The position numbers were made by a program, and so were the translations under genes. Below, one piece after another: positions 33,593 to 43,139 of a DNA stretch of 64,000 nucleotides; within the stretch, counting starts at the first letter, position 1; the number at the start of each line of letters is the position of its first letter. The DNA comes from JAPOXR01 sp965219635 (GTDB lineage: Bacteria; Pseudomonadota; Alphaproteobacteria; Rhodobacterales; Rhodobacteraceae): the NCBI GenBank assembly GCA_965219635.1, contig OZ244783.1:558001-622000 (forward strand), in the 5' to 3' direction. The notes under the pieces are model-generated. The model was given only the letters and a program-made list of their open reading frames with translations, made no database searches and was not told where the DNA came from.

Positions 33593-35760
33593 GCGAAGGT
33601 TCCGCTGGCACTCCATTGGTTGTTGGAATTGATGCCGGCGGCACGATGACCGATACAATTCTGGTCGATGGGCAGGGCCGCTTCACAATCGGCAAGGCTG
33701 CAACCACACCCGCTTGCGAAGCGGATGGCTTCCTGGAGTCGGCGGTAGAGGCGGCCGATGCCAGAGGCATTCCTGTCCGGGAGATGTTCGAGGCTGTCGA
33801 GGTGGTGCTCTACACGGGCACCGGACTGCTCAACACATTGCTGTCCCGTTCCGGCCGGCGGCTGGGCCTTATCGTCACGCGCGGCATGGAAGACATGGTG
33901 CTCATGGGAAGAGGCCTGCAGTCCTGGGCGGATTACCCCTATGCGGACCGACTTCATGCCGTCACGCATCATCATCCGGAGCCGCTGGTCTCGCGCCGCG
34001 ACACATTCGGAGTCACCGAGCGGATTGATCATTTCGGTGATATTGTCCTTCCTCTCTATGAGCATGATGTTGAAGCGGCTGCCAGACGGCTGATTGAGCG
34101 CGAGGTAGAGGCCATTTGCATCTGCCTGCTGTTCTCGCATGTAAATCCTGCTCATGAGGAGAGAGTCATAAAGATCGTCGAGGAGGCGGTCCGGTCTTCC
34201 GGCCGCAAGATCGACATACTCGCGAGTCATCGCGTCCGTCCCGTGATCCGGGAGCAGTCGCGCCTGAATTCGGTGTTGATTGAGGCATACGCTACGGGCA
34301 AGGGCAGGGCGCAGCTGCAGGGCATTGAGAATGCCGCCCGCAGCAACGGATTCCGCTACGGGGTGCAGACCCTGCAGTCCTTCGGCGGACTTGCCTCAAT
34401 CCGTCATCCCAACTTGCATGAGACAATGATCTCCGGTCCGGTCGGCGGCATGCTTGGAGCAAGATATATCGGTGAAATCCTGGGCACCGACTCGCTGGTT
34501 GCCTCGGACATGGGCGGCACCAGCTTCGACATGGGGGTCATCACCAAAGGCCAGATCCGCATCGAACATGAACCGCTGATGGGCCGGTTCAAACTGAACG
34601 TTCCAACCATAGCCATGGATCTGATCGGCGCCGGCGCTGGCATGATTGTCAAGGTGGACCCGGACACCGGTAAGGTATCACTTGGCCCGGAGAGCGCGGG
34701 AGCCGACCCCGGCCCGGTCTGCTTCGGCAAGGGCAATCTCGATCCGACGGTCTGCGACTGCGACGCAATACTCGGCCGGCTGAACCCGGAATATTTCCTC
34801 GGGGGCAAGGTTCCGCTTGACGTGGATCTTGCCCGCAGGATGCTCAAGGAACGCTGCGCCGACGTTCTGGGTGTTGCCGACGTTTACGAACTTGCCGAAG
34901 GCATGATCGACATGCTGGACGCAGAGGCAAACATGGCCCTGCGGCGCATCCTCTCTACCCAGGGCATCCACCCCTCCGAATACACGCTTCTTTCGTATGG
35001 CGGTTCCGGACCTCTTCACATGGCCGGATATTCTGCGGGGATCGGTTTCCGCGACATCCTGACATTCCAGTTCGCTGCCGCTTTTTCGGCGTTCGGTTGC
35101 ACAACTGCCGACTTCCAGAAGAGGAAAAGCCGTTCGGTACGCTTCGAAGTCCCTTCAGGCGCGCCGGACGATGAACTGAGAAGCGCCGGGGAAGGCATCA
35201 GCGCCATCTGGGACGAGCTTGCCGGAGAGGTCGTCAAGGAGATGCTTGATGATGGGCATGAGGAGTCGTCCATCACCTGCATACCACTGTTGCTGATGCG
35301 CTATATTGGACAACTGGAAGACGTCGAGATCGTCTCACCGGTGCGAGAGGCAGGGTCGGCCGACGGCATGCGGAGCATTCTTGATGCCTTCGAGCGTGTC
35401 TACAGCAGCATCAATCGAAGTGTTTCGCGCTACGGCCGGGTCGGGATAGCCGTTATGGAACTGGGTATCACCGCCTCGGTGACCAAGGTCAAACCAAGAT
35501 TGGTCAAGCGCGAGCTTGGACGTCCAAAACCGGATGACAGCGCATCCAAGGGCAGGCGGCAGGCATATATCCGCGGAGCATGGCGCGACGCCATGCTGTG
35601 GGAAATGGATCTCCTGAAGCCCGGCAACGAGATTGTGGGGCCGTCGATAGTCGAGCATCCCGCTACGACGCTCATCATTCATCCAGGCGACCAGGTGTTC
35701 GTCGACGAATGGTCGATCCTGCACTACCGGCACGGCCAGGGCGGAGCGAATTCGTCATGA
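33589..35760 (+). CDS. acxA: Acetone-carboxylase-type subunit, HyuA/AcxA-like
   Basis: 723 residues. TTG 33589 lies within TTGA, overlapping the permease stop by 4 bp. Hydantoinase A / oxoprolinase domains: N-terminal VGIDAGGTMTDTILVDGQG (ATP phosphate-binding loop), VVLYTGTGLLNTLLSRSGRR and LGLIVTRGMEDMV; the second nucleotide-binding half has SDMGGTSFDMGVITKG and TLLSYGGSGPLHMAGYSAG. The size and order of the three genes (723, 738 and 163 residues) match acetone carboxylase beta, alpha and gamma subunits (about 717, 776, 168). This subunit activates the substrate with ATP in the known enzyme. Oxoprolinase or hydantoinase relatives have two subunits only, so the gamma subunit decides the call. 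Confidence 0.8.
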   Translation: MSEGSAGTPLVVGIDAGGTMTDTILVDGQGRFTIGKAATTPACEADGFLESAVEAADARGIPVREMFEAVEVVLYTGTGLLNTLLSRSGRRLGLIVTRGMEDMVLMGRGLQSWADYPYADRLHAVTHHHPEPLVSRRDTFGVTERIDHFGDIVLPLYEHDVEAAARRLIEREVEAICICLLFSHVNPAHEERVIKIVEEAVRSSGRKIDILASHRVRPVIREQSRLNSVLIEAYATGKGRAQLQGIENAARSNGFRYGVQTLQSFGGLASIRHPNLHETMISGPVGGMLGARYIGEILGTDSLVASDMGGTSFDMGVITKGQIRIEHEPLMGRFKLNVPTIAMDLIGAGAGMIVKVDPDTGKVSLGPESAGADPGPVCFGKGNLDPTVCDCDAILGRLNPEYFLGGKVPLDVDLARRMLKERCADVLGVADVYELAEGMIDMLDAEANMALRRILSTQGIHPSEYTLLSYGGSGPLHMAGYSAGIGFRDILTFQFAAAFSAFGCTTADFQKRKSRSVRFEVPSGAPDDELRSAGEGISAIWDELAGEVVKEMLDDGHEESSITCIPLLLMRYIGQLEDVEIVSPVREAGSADGMRSILDAFERVYSSINRSVSRYGRVGIAVMELGITASVTKVKPRLVKRELGRPKPDDSASKGRRQAYIRGAWRDAMLWEMDLLKPGNEIVGPSIVEHPATTLIIHPGDQVFVDEWSILHYRHGQGGANSS

Positions 35761-37973
35761 CAGCGCCGGGAATGAAGGAACAGTCCGGAAATCTGCGCAA
35801 GTCCCTTGAGCACAGCGAGAGGCTGATGGCTGAAACCGGATGCTACCATGGCATCACCGAACTGCAGTTGCGCGCTGAGGATCCGCTTCGTTTCGAAACC
35901 ATGCATATGAAGCTGCGCGCCAGTTGCGTCGCGGCAAGGGAAATGGCCCGGCGTATTTCGGCGTCGCCTGGTGTGCGCGAAGTCGGCGAAATGGTCACGG
36001 CCCTCTATACGCCCGAGGGCGATGCCGTGGCCCTGTCCAATGGCATCATGGTGCATGTCCACACAATGAGCCGGTTCATCAAGTGGATGATCAGGAACGA
36101 TTACGAGGAGAACCCCGGGATCAATGACGGCGACATATTCGCCAATAATGACGCCTTCATCGGTACGGTCCAGGTTCCGGATGTCATGGATGTGGTGCCG
36201 ATATACCATGAGGGAATACTGCTGGGTTGGGCCGGAGCAGTCTGCCATGAGCTGGAAGCAGGCGGGATAACGCCTGGCGGCGATGTCGCCTTGGCCCAGG
36301 AACGTTTCGCCGAGGGACTGTTCGTGTGCGCCGAGAAGATCGGGGTCAATGACGAGATCCGCCGCGACTATGTCATCAGGTGCGAGCGCAACCTCCGGAT
36401 GCCGATCTACTGGGTACTTGACGAGAAGGCCAAGGTCGCCGCCTGCCACAACATGCGCGAGGAAGTGAAAGCGCTTGCTGCTGAAATAGGCGCCGAGAGG
36501 TATCTTCAGCTGACGCGCGAGTTCATCGAAGAGGGGCGTCGCACCCAGCTTGCCCGGACCATGCAGCTGACAGTGCCGGGCACCTACAGAGCACATACAT
36601 TCTATGGGCATGTGACCCGCGGCAAGCCAGGGTTCCTGCCTCTCGGGGAACCGGACTGGCTCTATGCCATCCCCTTGAAGATGGAGATTGGCCTCGACGG
36701 CAAGATTCTGCTGGACTTCGAGGGCAACCAGTCCTGGGGCTACCATTCCATGAACTGCACTCCGGCCGGCATGGATGGCGGGATGTTCGTCACGCTGACG
36801 CAGCACATGAATTTTGAGGGGCTGGTGAATGACGGCGCCTGGATGGCAACCGAGCTCCGGCTTCCGAAGGGCAGCTGGACCAACCCCGACTCCGAATTCT
36901 GCGCAACGGCCACTTCCTGGGCCCTGCTTCTCCCAGCCTATGGCGCATTCCAGCGGATGCTCTCGCGGGCATTTCTGGCACGGGGGTTTGTGGAGGAGGT
37001 GTTCGTCGGCCAGGTGAATTCGCCGATGATCGAGATGGGCGGGATCAACCAGCATGGCGAGATGTTCGGGATCGCGCATTTTGAATGCGCCGCTGCAGGA
37101 TCCGGTGCGCTGGCGATCAAAGACGGGCTGGACACGGCCTATGTGGGATGGAACCCGGAGTCGGACATGGGCAACGCCGAGATCTGGGAGACGGACATGC
37201 CGATGGTCTATATCGGTCGTTCGATCCTGCCGAATTCCGGCGGCGCCGGAAAATACCGCGGCGGCAACGCGTTCATATCTACTTGGCTCGTCAACAAGAC
37301 GCCGGAGTTGCGGCTTGTGACGTCGGAACACTCCTCCAGGGCGTTTGACAATGCCGGCATGTGCGGCGGTTATCCTGCGCCGTCCTGCCAGATGCACCGG
37401 GTCGTGCGTAACTCCAACATCCGGGAGCTTGCTGCCGCCGGAGAGCCGCTGGCGCACTCGCCCGGAGAGGATCAGCGGTCTTTCCTTCGGCATTATGCGG
37501 GCGATCATGAACTGGTTGAGGGTCCGTACATCGCTGCTCCTCTCAAGGATGGCGACATATTCGCTCACTCCTACAACGGCGGCGGGGGTTACGGCGACCC
37601 GATCGAACGCGATCCGGCACTGGCGCTGGACGATGTGCTGAACGGTCAATCAACCCGGACTCATGCCGAGCAGGTGCATGGCATCCGGTTTGCGGGATCG
37701 ATTGAAAATGGCAGCTTGATCGTGGACGCCGATGCCACACTGGCGGCGATGCAAGAGATGCGGCGAGAGCGGCTGGAAAAGGCGGTGCCGGTCAAGGAGT
37801 GGCTGGCGGACGAGCGCAAGCGTGTCGAGCGCCAGGATTTCGTTCCGGAAGTGCAGCACATGTACAAGGGGGCGATGGAGATATCGGAGAGCTTCGCCGC
37901 AGAGTTCAGGGAATTCTGGGGACTTCCTGATGAGTTCGTGTTCGATAGCGAATGCGGGGAGGACGGAGCGTGA
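35757..37973 (+). CDS. acxB: Acetone-carboxylase-type subunit, HyuB/AcxB-like
   Basis: 738 residues from ATG 35757, overlapping the previous stop (ATGA). Hydantoinase B family: FETMHMKLRASCVAAREMA, DAVALSNGIMVHVHTMSRF, GDIFANNDAFIGTVQVPDVM. Further on, GGITPGGDVALAQERFAEGL and HSYNGGGGYGDPIERDPALA are close to the alpha subunit of acetone carboxylase, which holds the metal centre and phosphocarbonate site. Several conserved His/Asp/Glu candidates (HVHT, NDAF, CHELEAGG) fit metal ligands but I did not map them. A 641-codon frame on the opposite strand is an antisense shadow. Confidence 0.82.
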   Translation: MTAPGMKEQSGNLRKSLEHSERLMAETGCYHGITELQLRAEDPLRFETMHMKLRASCVAAREMARRISASPGVREVGEMVTALYTPEGDAVALSNGIMVHVHTMSRFIKWMIRNDYEENPGINDGDIFANNDAFIGTVQVPDVMDVVPIYHEGILLGWAGAVCHELEAGGITPGGDVALAQERFAEGLFVCAEKIGVNDEIRRDYVIRCERNLRMPIYWVLDEKAKVAACHNMREEVKALAAEIGAERYLQLTREFIEEGRRTQLARTMQLTVPGTYRAHTFYGHVTRGKPGFLPLGEPDWLYAIPLKMEIGLDGKILLDFEGNQSWGYHSMNCTPAGMDGGMFVTLTQHMNFEGLVNDGAWMATELRLPKGSWTNPDSEFCATATSWALLLPAYGAFQRMLSRAFLARGFVEEVFVGQVNSPMIEMGGINQHGEMFGIAHFECAAAGSGALAIKDGLDTAYVGWNPESDMGNAEIWETDMPMVYIGRSILPNSGGAGKYRGGNAFISTWLVNKTPELRLVTSEHSSRAFDNAGMCGGYPAPSCQMHRVVRNSNIRELAAAGEPLAHSPGEDQRSFLRHYAGDHELVEGPYIAAPLKDGDIFAHSYNGGGGYGDPIERDPALALDDVLNGQSTRTHAEQVHGIRFAGSIENGSLIVDADATLAAMQEMRRERLEKAVPVKEWLADERKRVERQDFVPEVQHMYKGAMEISESFAAEFREFWGLPDEFVFDSECGEDGA

Positions 37974-38461
37974 GCGATCTCAATTCCAATGCCGTTGCCG
38001 ACCTCGTGCAGGGACGATTGCCCTGGCCCCGCACCAAGGCAATCATGAGCTCATTCAAGGACCGGGAGCGGTTCCAGGCAGTGATTGCCTATCATCAGGA
38101 ACGGACCGGTTTCAGGGAGCGGATACTGCTTCCGGTCGGCGAGCACCTGTTCATCGTCGACCAAGACGGTGATTGGATCACCAAGTGCGACTGCGGCCAG
38201 GAGTTCGGCGATTACAGGCAGAACTGGAAGCTGGAAGCGGCGATCCATGTGCGGCGGGACGAGCAAGGCCTGCGCCAGATCTATCCCCATTCAGACCTGT
38301 GCGATCCTGCCTGGATGGAAATCCGGGAGTTTATTTGCCCGGGCTGTGCCACTTTGCTTGAGGTTGAAGCCTGCGCTCCGGGTTATCCGGTCCTGCATGA
38401 TTTTGTGCCCGATCTCGTCGGCTTCTATCGCGACTGGCTTGGTTCGCCACTGGCTGAATGA
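37970..38461 (+). CDS. acxC: Acetone-carboxylase gamma subunit (AcxC-like)
   Basis: 163 residues from GTG 37970 (GGAGG 8 bases upstream, 4-bp overlap with the previous stop). Diagnostic small subunit: TKCDCGQEFGDYRQNWKLEA with Cys73 and Cys75, IYPHSDLCDPAWMEIREF, ICPGCATLLEVEACAPGYPV with Cys123 and Cys126, then LHDFVPDLVGFYRDWLG. The four cysteines likely bind a structural Zn. This protein is found only in acetone/acetophenone-type carboxylases, supporting the whole-operon call. Whether the substrate is acetone is open because the linked importer is of the quaternary-amine type. Confidence 0.88.
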   Translation: MSDLNSNAVADLVQGRLPWPRTKAIMSSFKDRERFQAVIAYHQERTGFRERILLPVGEHLFIVDQDGDWITKCDCGQEFGDYRQNWKLEAAIHVRRDEQGLRQIYPHSDLCDPAWMEIREFICPGCATLLEVEACAPGYPVLHDFVPDLVGFYRDWLGSPLAE

Positions 38462-39320
38462 TTGCAGCCGGACGATGGGCGGAGGACTGCTTGAGTGGAC
38501 AAGCAGATGTGGCGGCGCATGTCGCTGATCTGCTACACTTTCGTCGGACGTTGTGGCGGTGGCGGAGGGATTGACGCCGACAGAGTTATGCGAGTCAAAG
38601 TGGCCAGGCGGCAATCAGTTAATTTGGCGGGATGCGGGGTCGAGAACGAATGGGTCGGATTCCCAGCAGTGGCCTGCTTTTCCAGCGAAGATGAAAATTC
38701 GACAACGTTCGTGAGTTGGTGCCGGGACAACTTGACAGGCGTGTCCTTACGAAGGGCGTTGGCGGTTCCGGGAGGCGGCATTGTACATGATGCAGACTGG
38801 TTTCACCTTGAGCCGGCAGGGAAGTTGATTGGCGCCTGGACCGGCGTCAATGAGACACGCAGAAGATGCGCTGCGTTGCCCCGAACTCGTTAGAGTGAGG
38901 CAAATCTGAACTGTGTTGCCTGGCAGCAAGTCGTCGGCATCAGACCCTTGTGGCTGTCACTGGAGCTTTTGGGCGATTGGGAATTGAACGCAATAGGCGG
39001 CACCTTGAGGAGTGCCGAAACGGAGAATCGCAGCTGCTGGATGCCGACTCAGCCTAGCGTGCCGAGTGCCGAGGCCGGGCTGTAGCACCGCGATAGTGAC
39101 GAGTTGTGGCCAAAAAAGCCTGTCATACAAGTACTGGACAAGCGCATCAGGTTGCATCTTTGCAACACTGGCGGTGAATGTTGAAAAATTATGGGTTGTT
39201 TGGCGGTCTGGTGGGTTGCCCGATCAACCATCAATACGGCAAGGATGCTTCCAAGAAAGGCGGGGGTGCCGTTCTCTTGTGGTGCTGGCAGCCTCCATTA
39301 ACAAGGAATAGGGGATTAAA
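38462..39320. other. Gap before the porin cluster
   Basis: 859 bp. A 132-codon frame from 38495 has an odd Gly-rich composition and no similarity I recognise, so I leave it out. The porin-1 leader with the palindrome at 39151 takes up the right end; a string TTGGGAATTGAA at about 38978-38990 recurs upstream of porin 3 near 42888. Confidence 0.5.
39151..39166 (+). promoter_or_regulatory. Porin operator palindrome, copy 1
   Basis: GTTGCA-TCTT-TGCAAC, a perfect 6-bp inverted repeat with 4-bp spacer, 154 bp before the porin-1 ATG. The same palindrome precedes porins 2 and 3 at nearly the same distance, so a dimeric regulator probably binds here. Confidence 0.8.
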
Positions 39321-40724
39321 ATGAAAAAGCTCCTTCTGGCGACCAGTGCTCTGGCCCTTGTGGGCAGCGGCGCTTACGCCGAAATCTCAATCAGCGGCAC
39401 CGCTGAATTGGGCATCGACTACAACTCGGAAGCCGATGTGACCACCGCCAAGCACACATTTGTGCATGAGGTGGGCATTGACTTTGCCGTGTCCGGCACA
39501 ACCGATGGCGGACTGTCCTTCGGCGGCAGCGCTGGCTTTGACACCAACGATGACGTTGTCAATCTTGGCACGGTTCATGTTGGTGGCGCATTCGGAAAGA
39601 TTACGATCGGCGACAACGACGCAGCCGACCTGGCTTCGGGCGGAATTGCTGACGTTGGTCTTAACGGTATCGGTGTTGACGATGTAGCCGAGGATCTGCG
39701 GGGAACGACTGCCGCATCCATCCGCTACGACAACAGCTTCGGCCAGGTTTCGTTCGCGATTTCCGCTGGTTCGGCAGACGGCACTCCTGAGATGGCGGGT
39801 TCGCCAGCTGAGGCCGCTGTGCCAGCCAGGGTTGGGCACTACGGATACACTTTGGGAGTTGCTGCTGGTATCCGAAAGGCGGATGATGTTTTTGTCGCGA
39901 CCCAAAGCGGCGAATACACGATGTCTGGACCTTCGCAATGGTGGGCGTTCTTCGGAACAAATCCAGACATTGACGGACTTAAGACGGACGAAAACGGTAA
40001 GGTAATCGACACTACCGCCAGCGACGCCGAAGTGACGGAGACCGATCGATTGGCGGCATATGCCTCTTACACGAAGTGGTTCAATGTTGTTGGTGATGCT
40101 GGAGTTGATGCAGCAAACGCCTCCAACGGAGACGACACCACCAAACCCGTTGAAGCAGATATTACCTATTTGGCAGCTGACCCGGGCAAGGACGCAGTTA
40201 AGGCTGGAGCCCCGACCCCTGCTACCGGACCGGACAACCAGTATGCGTTCGGCATGAAGTTTGATGTTGGCAACGGTATGTCGCTGGGCGTCGGCTATGA
40301 CAGCGGCGAGGCTGTCAACTTGGCCGTTGGCTACTCAATCGCTAACCTGTCGGGCAACCTGTTCTATGCCACATCGGAAGGCGATGTTCAGAAGTCGGCA
40401 ATCGGTGGCGAGGACTTTACTACCAAGCACACGGGTATGGGCATGGACATGGTCTATGCGATGGGCGCGTCAAAGATGACGCTGGTGTTCTCGCAAATGA
40501 GCATCGACAATCTTGCCGAATATAACGACGACGGCCAAAAGCTTGTGAGTGGTTCTGTCAACTCCTATGGCATCAACCTGACGCATGATCTTGGCGGTGG
40601 CGCCTCGGTAGTCGCTGGATTCGGTTCGGTACCCAACAGTGTGATGGGTTCGGTCACGGCGGACAACGAGCTTGATACTTCGACTGCCAACAAGGCGAGC
40701 ATCGGTCTGTCATTCACGTTCTGA
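39321..40724 (+). CDS. Porin 1 (Porin_4 family)
   Basis: 467 residues. Signal peptide MKKLLLATSALALVGSGAYA, then a beta-barrel outer-membrane protein with Rhodobacter-type features: EISISGTAELGIDYNSEADV, GGLSFGGSAGFDTNDDVVNL, FGKITIGDNDAADLASGGIA, and a C-terminal KASIGLSFTF ending in Phe as required for BAM recognition. Passive diffusion channel for small solutes. SD AAGGAATAGGGG is near the ATG. A canonical terminator follows. It has its own palindromic operator and is the first of three tandem paralogs with variable central loops. Confidence 0.93.
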   Translation: MKKLLLATSALALVGSGAYAEISISGTAELGIDYNSEADVTTAKHTFVHEVGIDFAVSGTTDGGLSFGGSAGFDTNDDVVNLGTVHVGGAFGKITIGDNDAADLASGGIADVGLNGIGVDDVAEDLRGTTAASIRYDNSFGQVSFAISAGSADGTPEMAGSPAEAAVPARVGHYGYTLGVAAGIRKADDVFVATQSGEYTMSGPSQWWAFFGTNPDIDGLKTDENGKVIDTTASDAEVTETDRLAAYASYTKWFNVVGDAGVDAANASNGDDTTKPVEADITYLAADPGKDAVKAGAPTPATGPDNQYAFGMKFDVGNGMSLGVGYDSGEAVNLAVGYSIANLSGNLFYATSEGDVQKSAIGGEDFTTKHTGMGMDMVYAMGASKMTLVFSQMSIDNLAEYNDDGQKLVSGSVNSYGINLTHDLGGGASVVAGFGSVPNSVMGSVTADNELDTSTANKASIGLSFTF

Positions 40725-40749
40725 CCTACTTGATCAGTGAATTCCGGAA

Positions 40750-40776
40750 GGGAGCGGCTTCGGCTGCTCCCTTTTT
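40750..40776 (+). terminator. Rho-independent terminator of porin 1
   Basis: GGGAGCGGC-TTCG-GCTGCTCCC (one G-T pair) followed by TTTTTC, 26 bp past the stop. A UUCG tetraloop makes it very stable. Confidence 0.92.
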
Positions 40777-41030
40777 CATTGTGGCTTCTGCTTGCAGTAG
40801 TCGATTGCTTTCCCCGGACCCTGTTTCCTGAACTCGAAGGTCCACTTCGCCATATTCAGTAATCCAGAATTGGACGAAGCTTTGCTGGGGCAGAGTTAGT
40901 CCGGCCTCATGGCAATCTAGGCGGCAGAACACCAGGGTTTTTCAAGAATCTGTTTTTGCTGTTGTGCGGGCCAATCCCGACCAAGGTCACTAATTCCAAA
41001 TTGCCATGCGATACGTGGACCCAGTTTTAC

Positions 41031-41046
41031 GTTGCATTTTTGCAAC
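41031..41046 (+). promoter_or_regulatory. Porin operator palindrome, copy 2
   Basis: GTTGCA-TTTT-TGCAAC, perfect 6-bp arms with 4-bp spacer, 157 bp before the porin-2 ATG at 41204. Identical arms to copies 1 and 3. Confidence 0.8.
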
Positions 41047-41203
41047 AACTACAACCAAATGTGGTAGGAATTTGCGGTGCGGACACTGAAACAGTTGCTC
41101 CTTTGAGGCGATTTGGAAATAGAAGCTTAGCAACATAGTGAACCGGAGGCAGGAGCCAACTTACGTAATGGCTCTGTCCAGTTATCAGGTAAAGGGGAAC
41201 CAA

Positions 41204-42643
41204 ATGAAGAAGTTTTTGTTGGCGACCAGTGCACTGGCCCTTGCGGGTAGTGGTGCTTACGCCGAAATCACCGTCAGCGGCACCGCTGAATTGGGTATTG
41301 ATTACAATTCAGAGGCGGCTGTGACGACCTCCAAGCACAAGTTTGTGCATGAGGTGGGTATAGATTTCACCGTATCTGGTACGACTGATGGCGGTCTGTC
41401 TTTCGGTGGCAGCGCTGGCTTCGACACCAACGATGACGTTGTCAATCTTGGTACCGTTCATGTCGGCGGCGCATTCGGCAAGCTGACAATCGGCGACAAC
41501 GACGCAGCTGACCTGGCGTCGGGCGGGATCGCTGATGTGGGCCTGAACGGCATCGGTGTTGACGATGTCGCCGAGGATCTGCGTGGCACAACCGCTGCGG
41601 CCATCCGTTACGACAACAGTTTCGGCCAGGTTTCATTTGCGATCTCCGCTGGGTCGGCTGACGGCACTCCTGAGATGGCGGGTTCGGCAGCTGAAGCAGC
41701 TGTACCAGCTAGGCCTGGGCATTATGGCTACGCATTTGGCATAGCAAGTGGCACTAGGCAGGCAAACGATGTATTTGTTGCTACACAGAGCGGCGAATAC
41801 ACGATGACAGTTGCGCAGTTTGATGCGTTCATTGACGATCGTGCAATTCGAGATGATGACCGGACCAATATCAACACTTGGAAGCGGTTCGCCGATGCCA
41901 CGGATGATAATAGTGGTGTTTGGGCCACTGACAGCAGTGGCGCCAAATCCGGTAACGAGATCGCTCTAACTGACGCTGCATTGCCGACGTTCATTGCCGC
42001 CGAGAAGTGGTTTGAGTTTGGTGAAGACGGGGTCTTTAATTCGACTGACGAGCCGAAGCCGGTTGAGGCTGACGTGACGTATGTAGCAGCTGACCCGGGC
42101 AAGGACGCAGTTGAAGCTGGAGACCCGACTCCAGCTACCGGACCGGACAATCAGTATGCATTCGGAATGAAGTTCGATGTCGGTAACGGCATGTCACTCG
42201 GTGTTGGCTATGACAGCGGCGAGGCCGTCAATGTGGCCGTTGGCTACTCTATCGCCAACCTGTCTGGCAACCTGTTCTATGCTACATCGGACGGCGATGT
42301 TCAGAAGTCGGCAATCGGTGGCAAGGACTTTACTACCAAGCACACGGGTATTGGCATTGACTTGGCCTATTCGATGGGCGCGTCAAAGATGACGCTGGTA
42401 TTCTCGAAAATGAGTATCGACAATCTGGCTGAGTATGGAACAGATGCTGCATCGCAGAAGTTGGTCAGCGGTTCGGTTGATTCCTATGGCATCAACCTGA
42501 CGCATGATCTCGGCGGCGGCGCCTCGGTAGTCGCTGGCTTCGGTTCGGTACCCAACAATGTGATGGGTGCGGTCACAGCAGACAACAAGCTCGACACCTC
42601 GAGCGCCAACAAGGCGAGCGTTGGACTGTCCTTCGCCTTCTGA
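41204..42643 (+). CDS. Porin 2 (Porin_4 family)
   Basis: 479 residues from ATG 41204 (AGGGG 6 bases upstream); an ATG-rich extension from 41138 has no signal-peptide features. Signal peptide MKKFLLATSALALAGSGAYA and mature start EITVSG. It shares the barrel with porin 1 nearly residue for residue, but the loop around residues 190-280 is different (VAQFDAFIDDRAIRDDDRTN, KWFEFGEDGVFNSTDEPKPV). C-terminus ASVGLSFAF. The segment at 41641-41715 is identical over 75 nt to porin 3, while the flanks differ. Confidence 0.93.
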   Translation: MKKFLLATSALALAGSGAYAEITVSGTAELGIDYNSEAAVTTSKHKFVHEVGIDFTVSGTTDGGLSFGGSAGFDTNDDVVNLGTVHVGGAFGKLTIGDNDAADLASGGIADVGLNGIGVDDVAEDLRGTTAAAIRYDNSFGQVSFAISAGSADGTPEMAGSAAEAAVPARPGHYGYAFGIASGTRQANDVFVATQSGEYTMTVAQFDAFIDDRAIRDDDRTNINTWKRFADATDDNSGVWATDSSGAKSGNEIALTDAALPTFIAAEKWFEFGEDGVFNSTDEPKPVEADVTYVAADPGKDAVEAGDPTPATGPDNQYAFGMKFDVGNGMSLGVGYDSGEAVNVAVGYSIANLSGNLFYATSDGDVQKSAIGGKDFTTKHTGIGIDLAYSMGASKMTLVFSKMSIDNLAEYGTDAASQKLVSGSVDSYGINLTHDLGGGASVVAGFGSVPNNVMGAVTADNKLDTSSANKASVGLSFAF

Positions 42644-42668
42644 TCGAGCTGATCAACGAATTCCGGAA

Positions 42669-42700
42669 GGGAGCGGCCCTCGGCCGCTCCCTTCTTCTTT
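42669..42700 (+). terminator. Rho-independent terminator of porin 2
   Basis: GGGAGCGGCC-CTC-GGCCGCTCCC followed by TTCTTCTTT. Perfect 10-bp stem, 26 bp past the stop. Confidence 0.9.
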
Positions 42701-42963
42701 ACGGCTGCTGCGAATTGAAACCGGCTAAATCTGCGGCCTCCTTGATGTCTGATACAACTGAATCCTGGATTCAGTTCCCACCTTGGCAATGTCCAGTTGG
42801 TTACAGTGGGGTTGGCAGTCCGGTTTGTGGATACATGCAACTGCTCGTACCACAAGGTTGTCCGGAGTACCCTGTTTGCTCGCACAATTGGGAATTGAAA
42901 CTTGTTGCCGACAATTCGCAACGAATACCTTGGGTTTCAATCGTGCGTTCGCTCACACGTGAA

Positions 42964-42979
42964 GTTGCAAAATTGCAAC
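42964..42979 (+). promoter_or_regulatory. Porin operator palindrome, copy 3
   Basis: GTTGCA-AAAT-TGCAAC, perfect 6-bp arms with 4-bp spacer, 160 bp before the porin-3 ATG at 43140. A shorter version GTTGCC...TTCGCAAC lies about 60 bp further upstream. Confidence 0.8.
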
Positions 42980-43139
42980 AAAAGCCGAACATCTACTAAA
43001 GGTTGATCAAGGAACTTGCGATGTGGTGCTCAGGGGATTGCCTTGGCTGCTATTGCTGTTGCAATTTGACCTTGGATCGGTTGGAGGCTTCGGCACTGGA
43101 TTGTCGTGGACCCTCCAGGCAACAGGAAAGGGAAGAGCA

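Noticed and set aside
35724..37649. 641-codon open frame on the minus strand
   Set aside because: It is entirely antisense to the AcxB-like gene, has no recognisable protein and arises from the codon bias of the real gene.
37970..38461. Two-subunit hydantoinase/oxoprolinase reading of the HyuA/HyuB-like pair
   Set aside because: The third gene with its paired cysteines is specific to acetone-type carboxylases.
38495..38893. 132-codon plus-strand frame before the porins
   Set aside because: Gly-rich start and no similarity or SD; base periodicity does not look coding.
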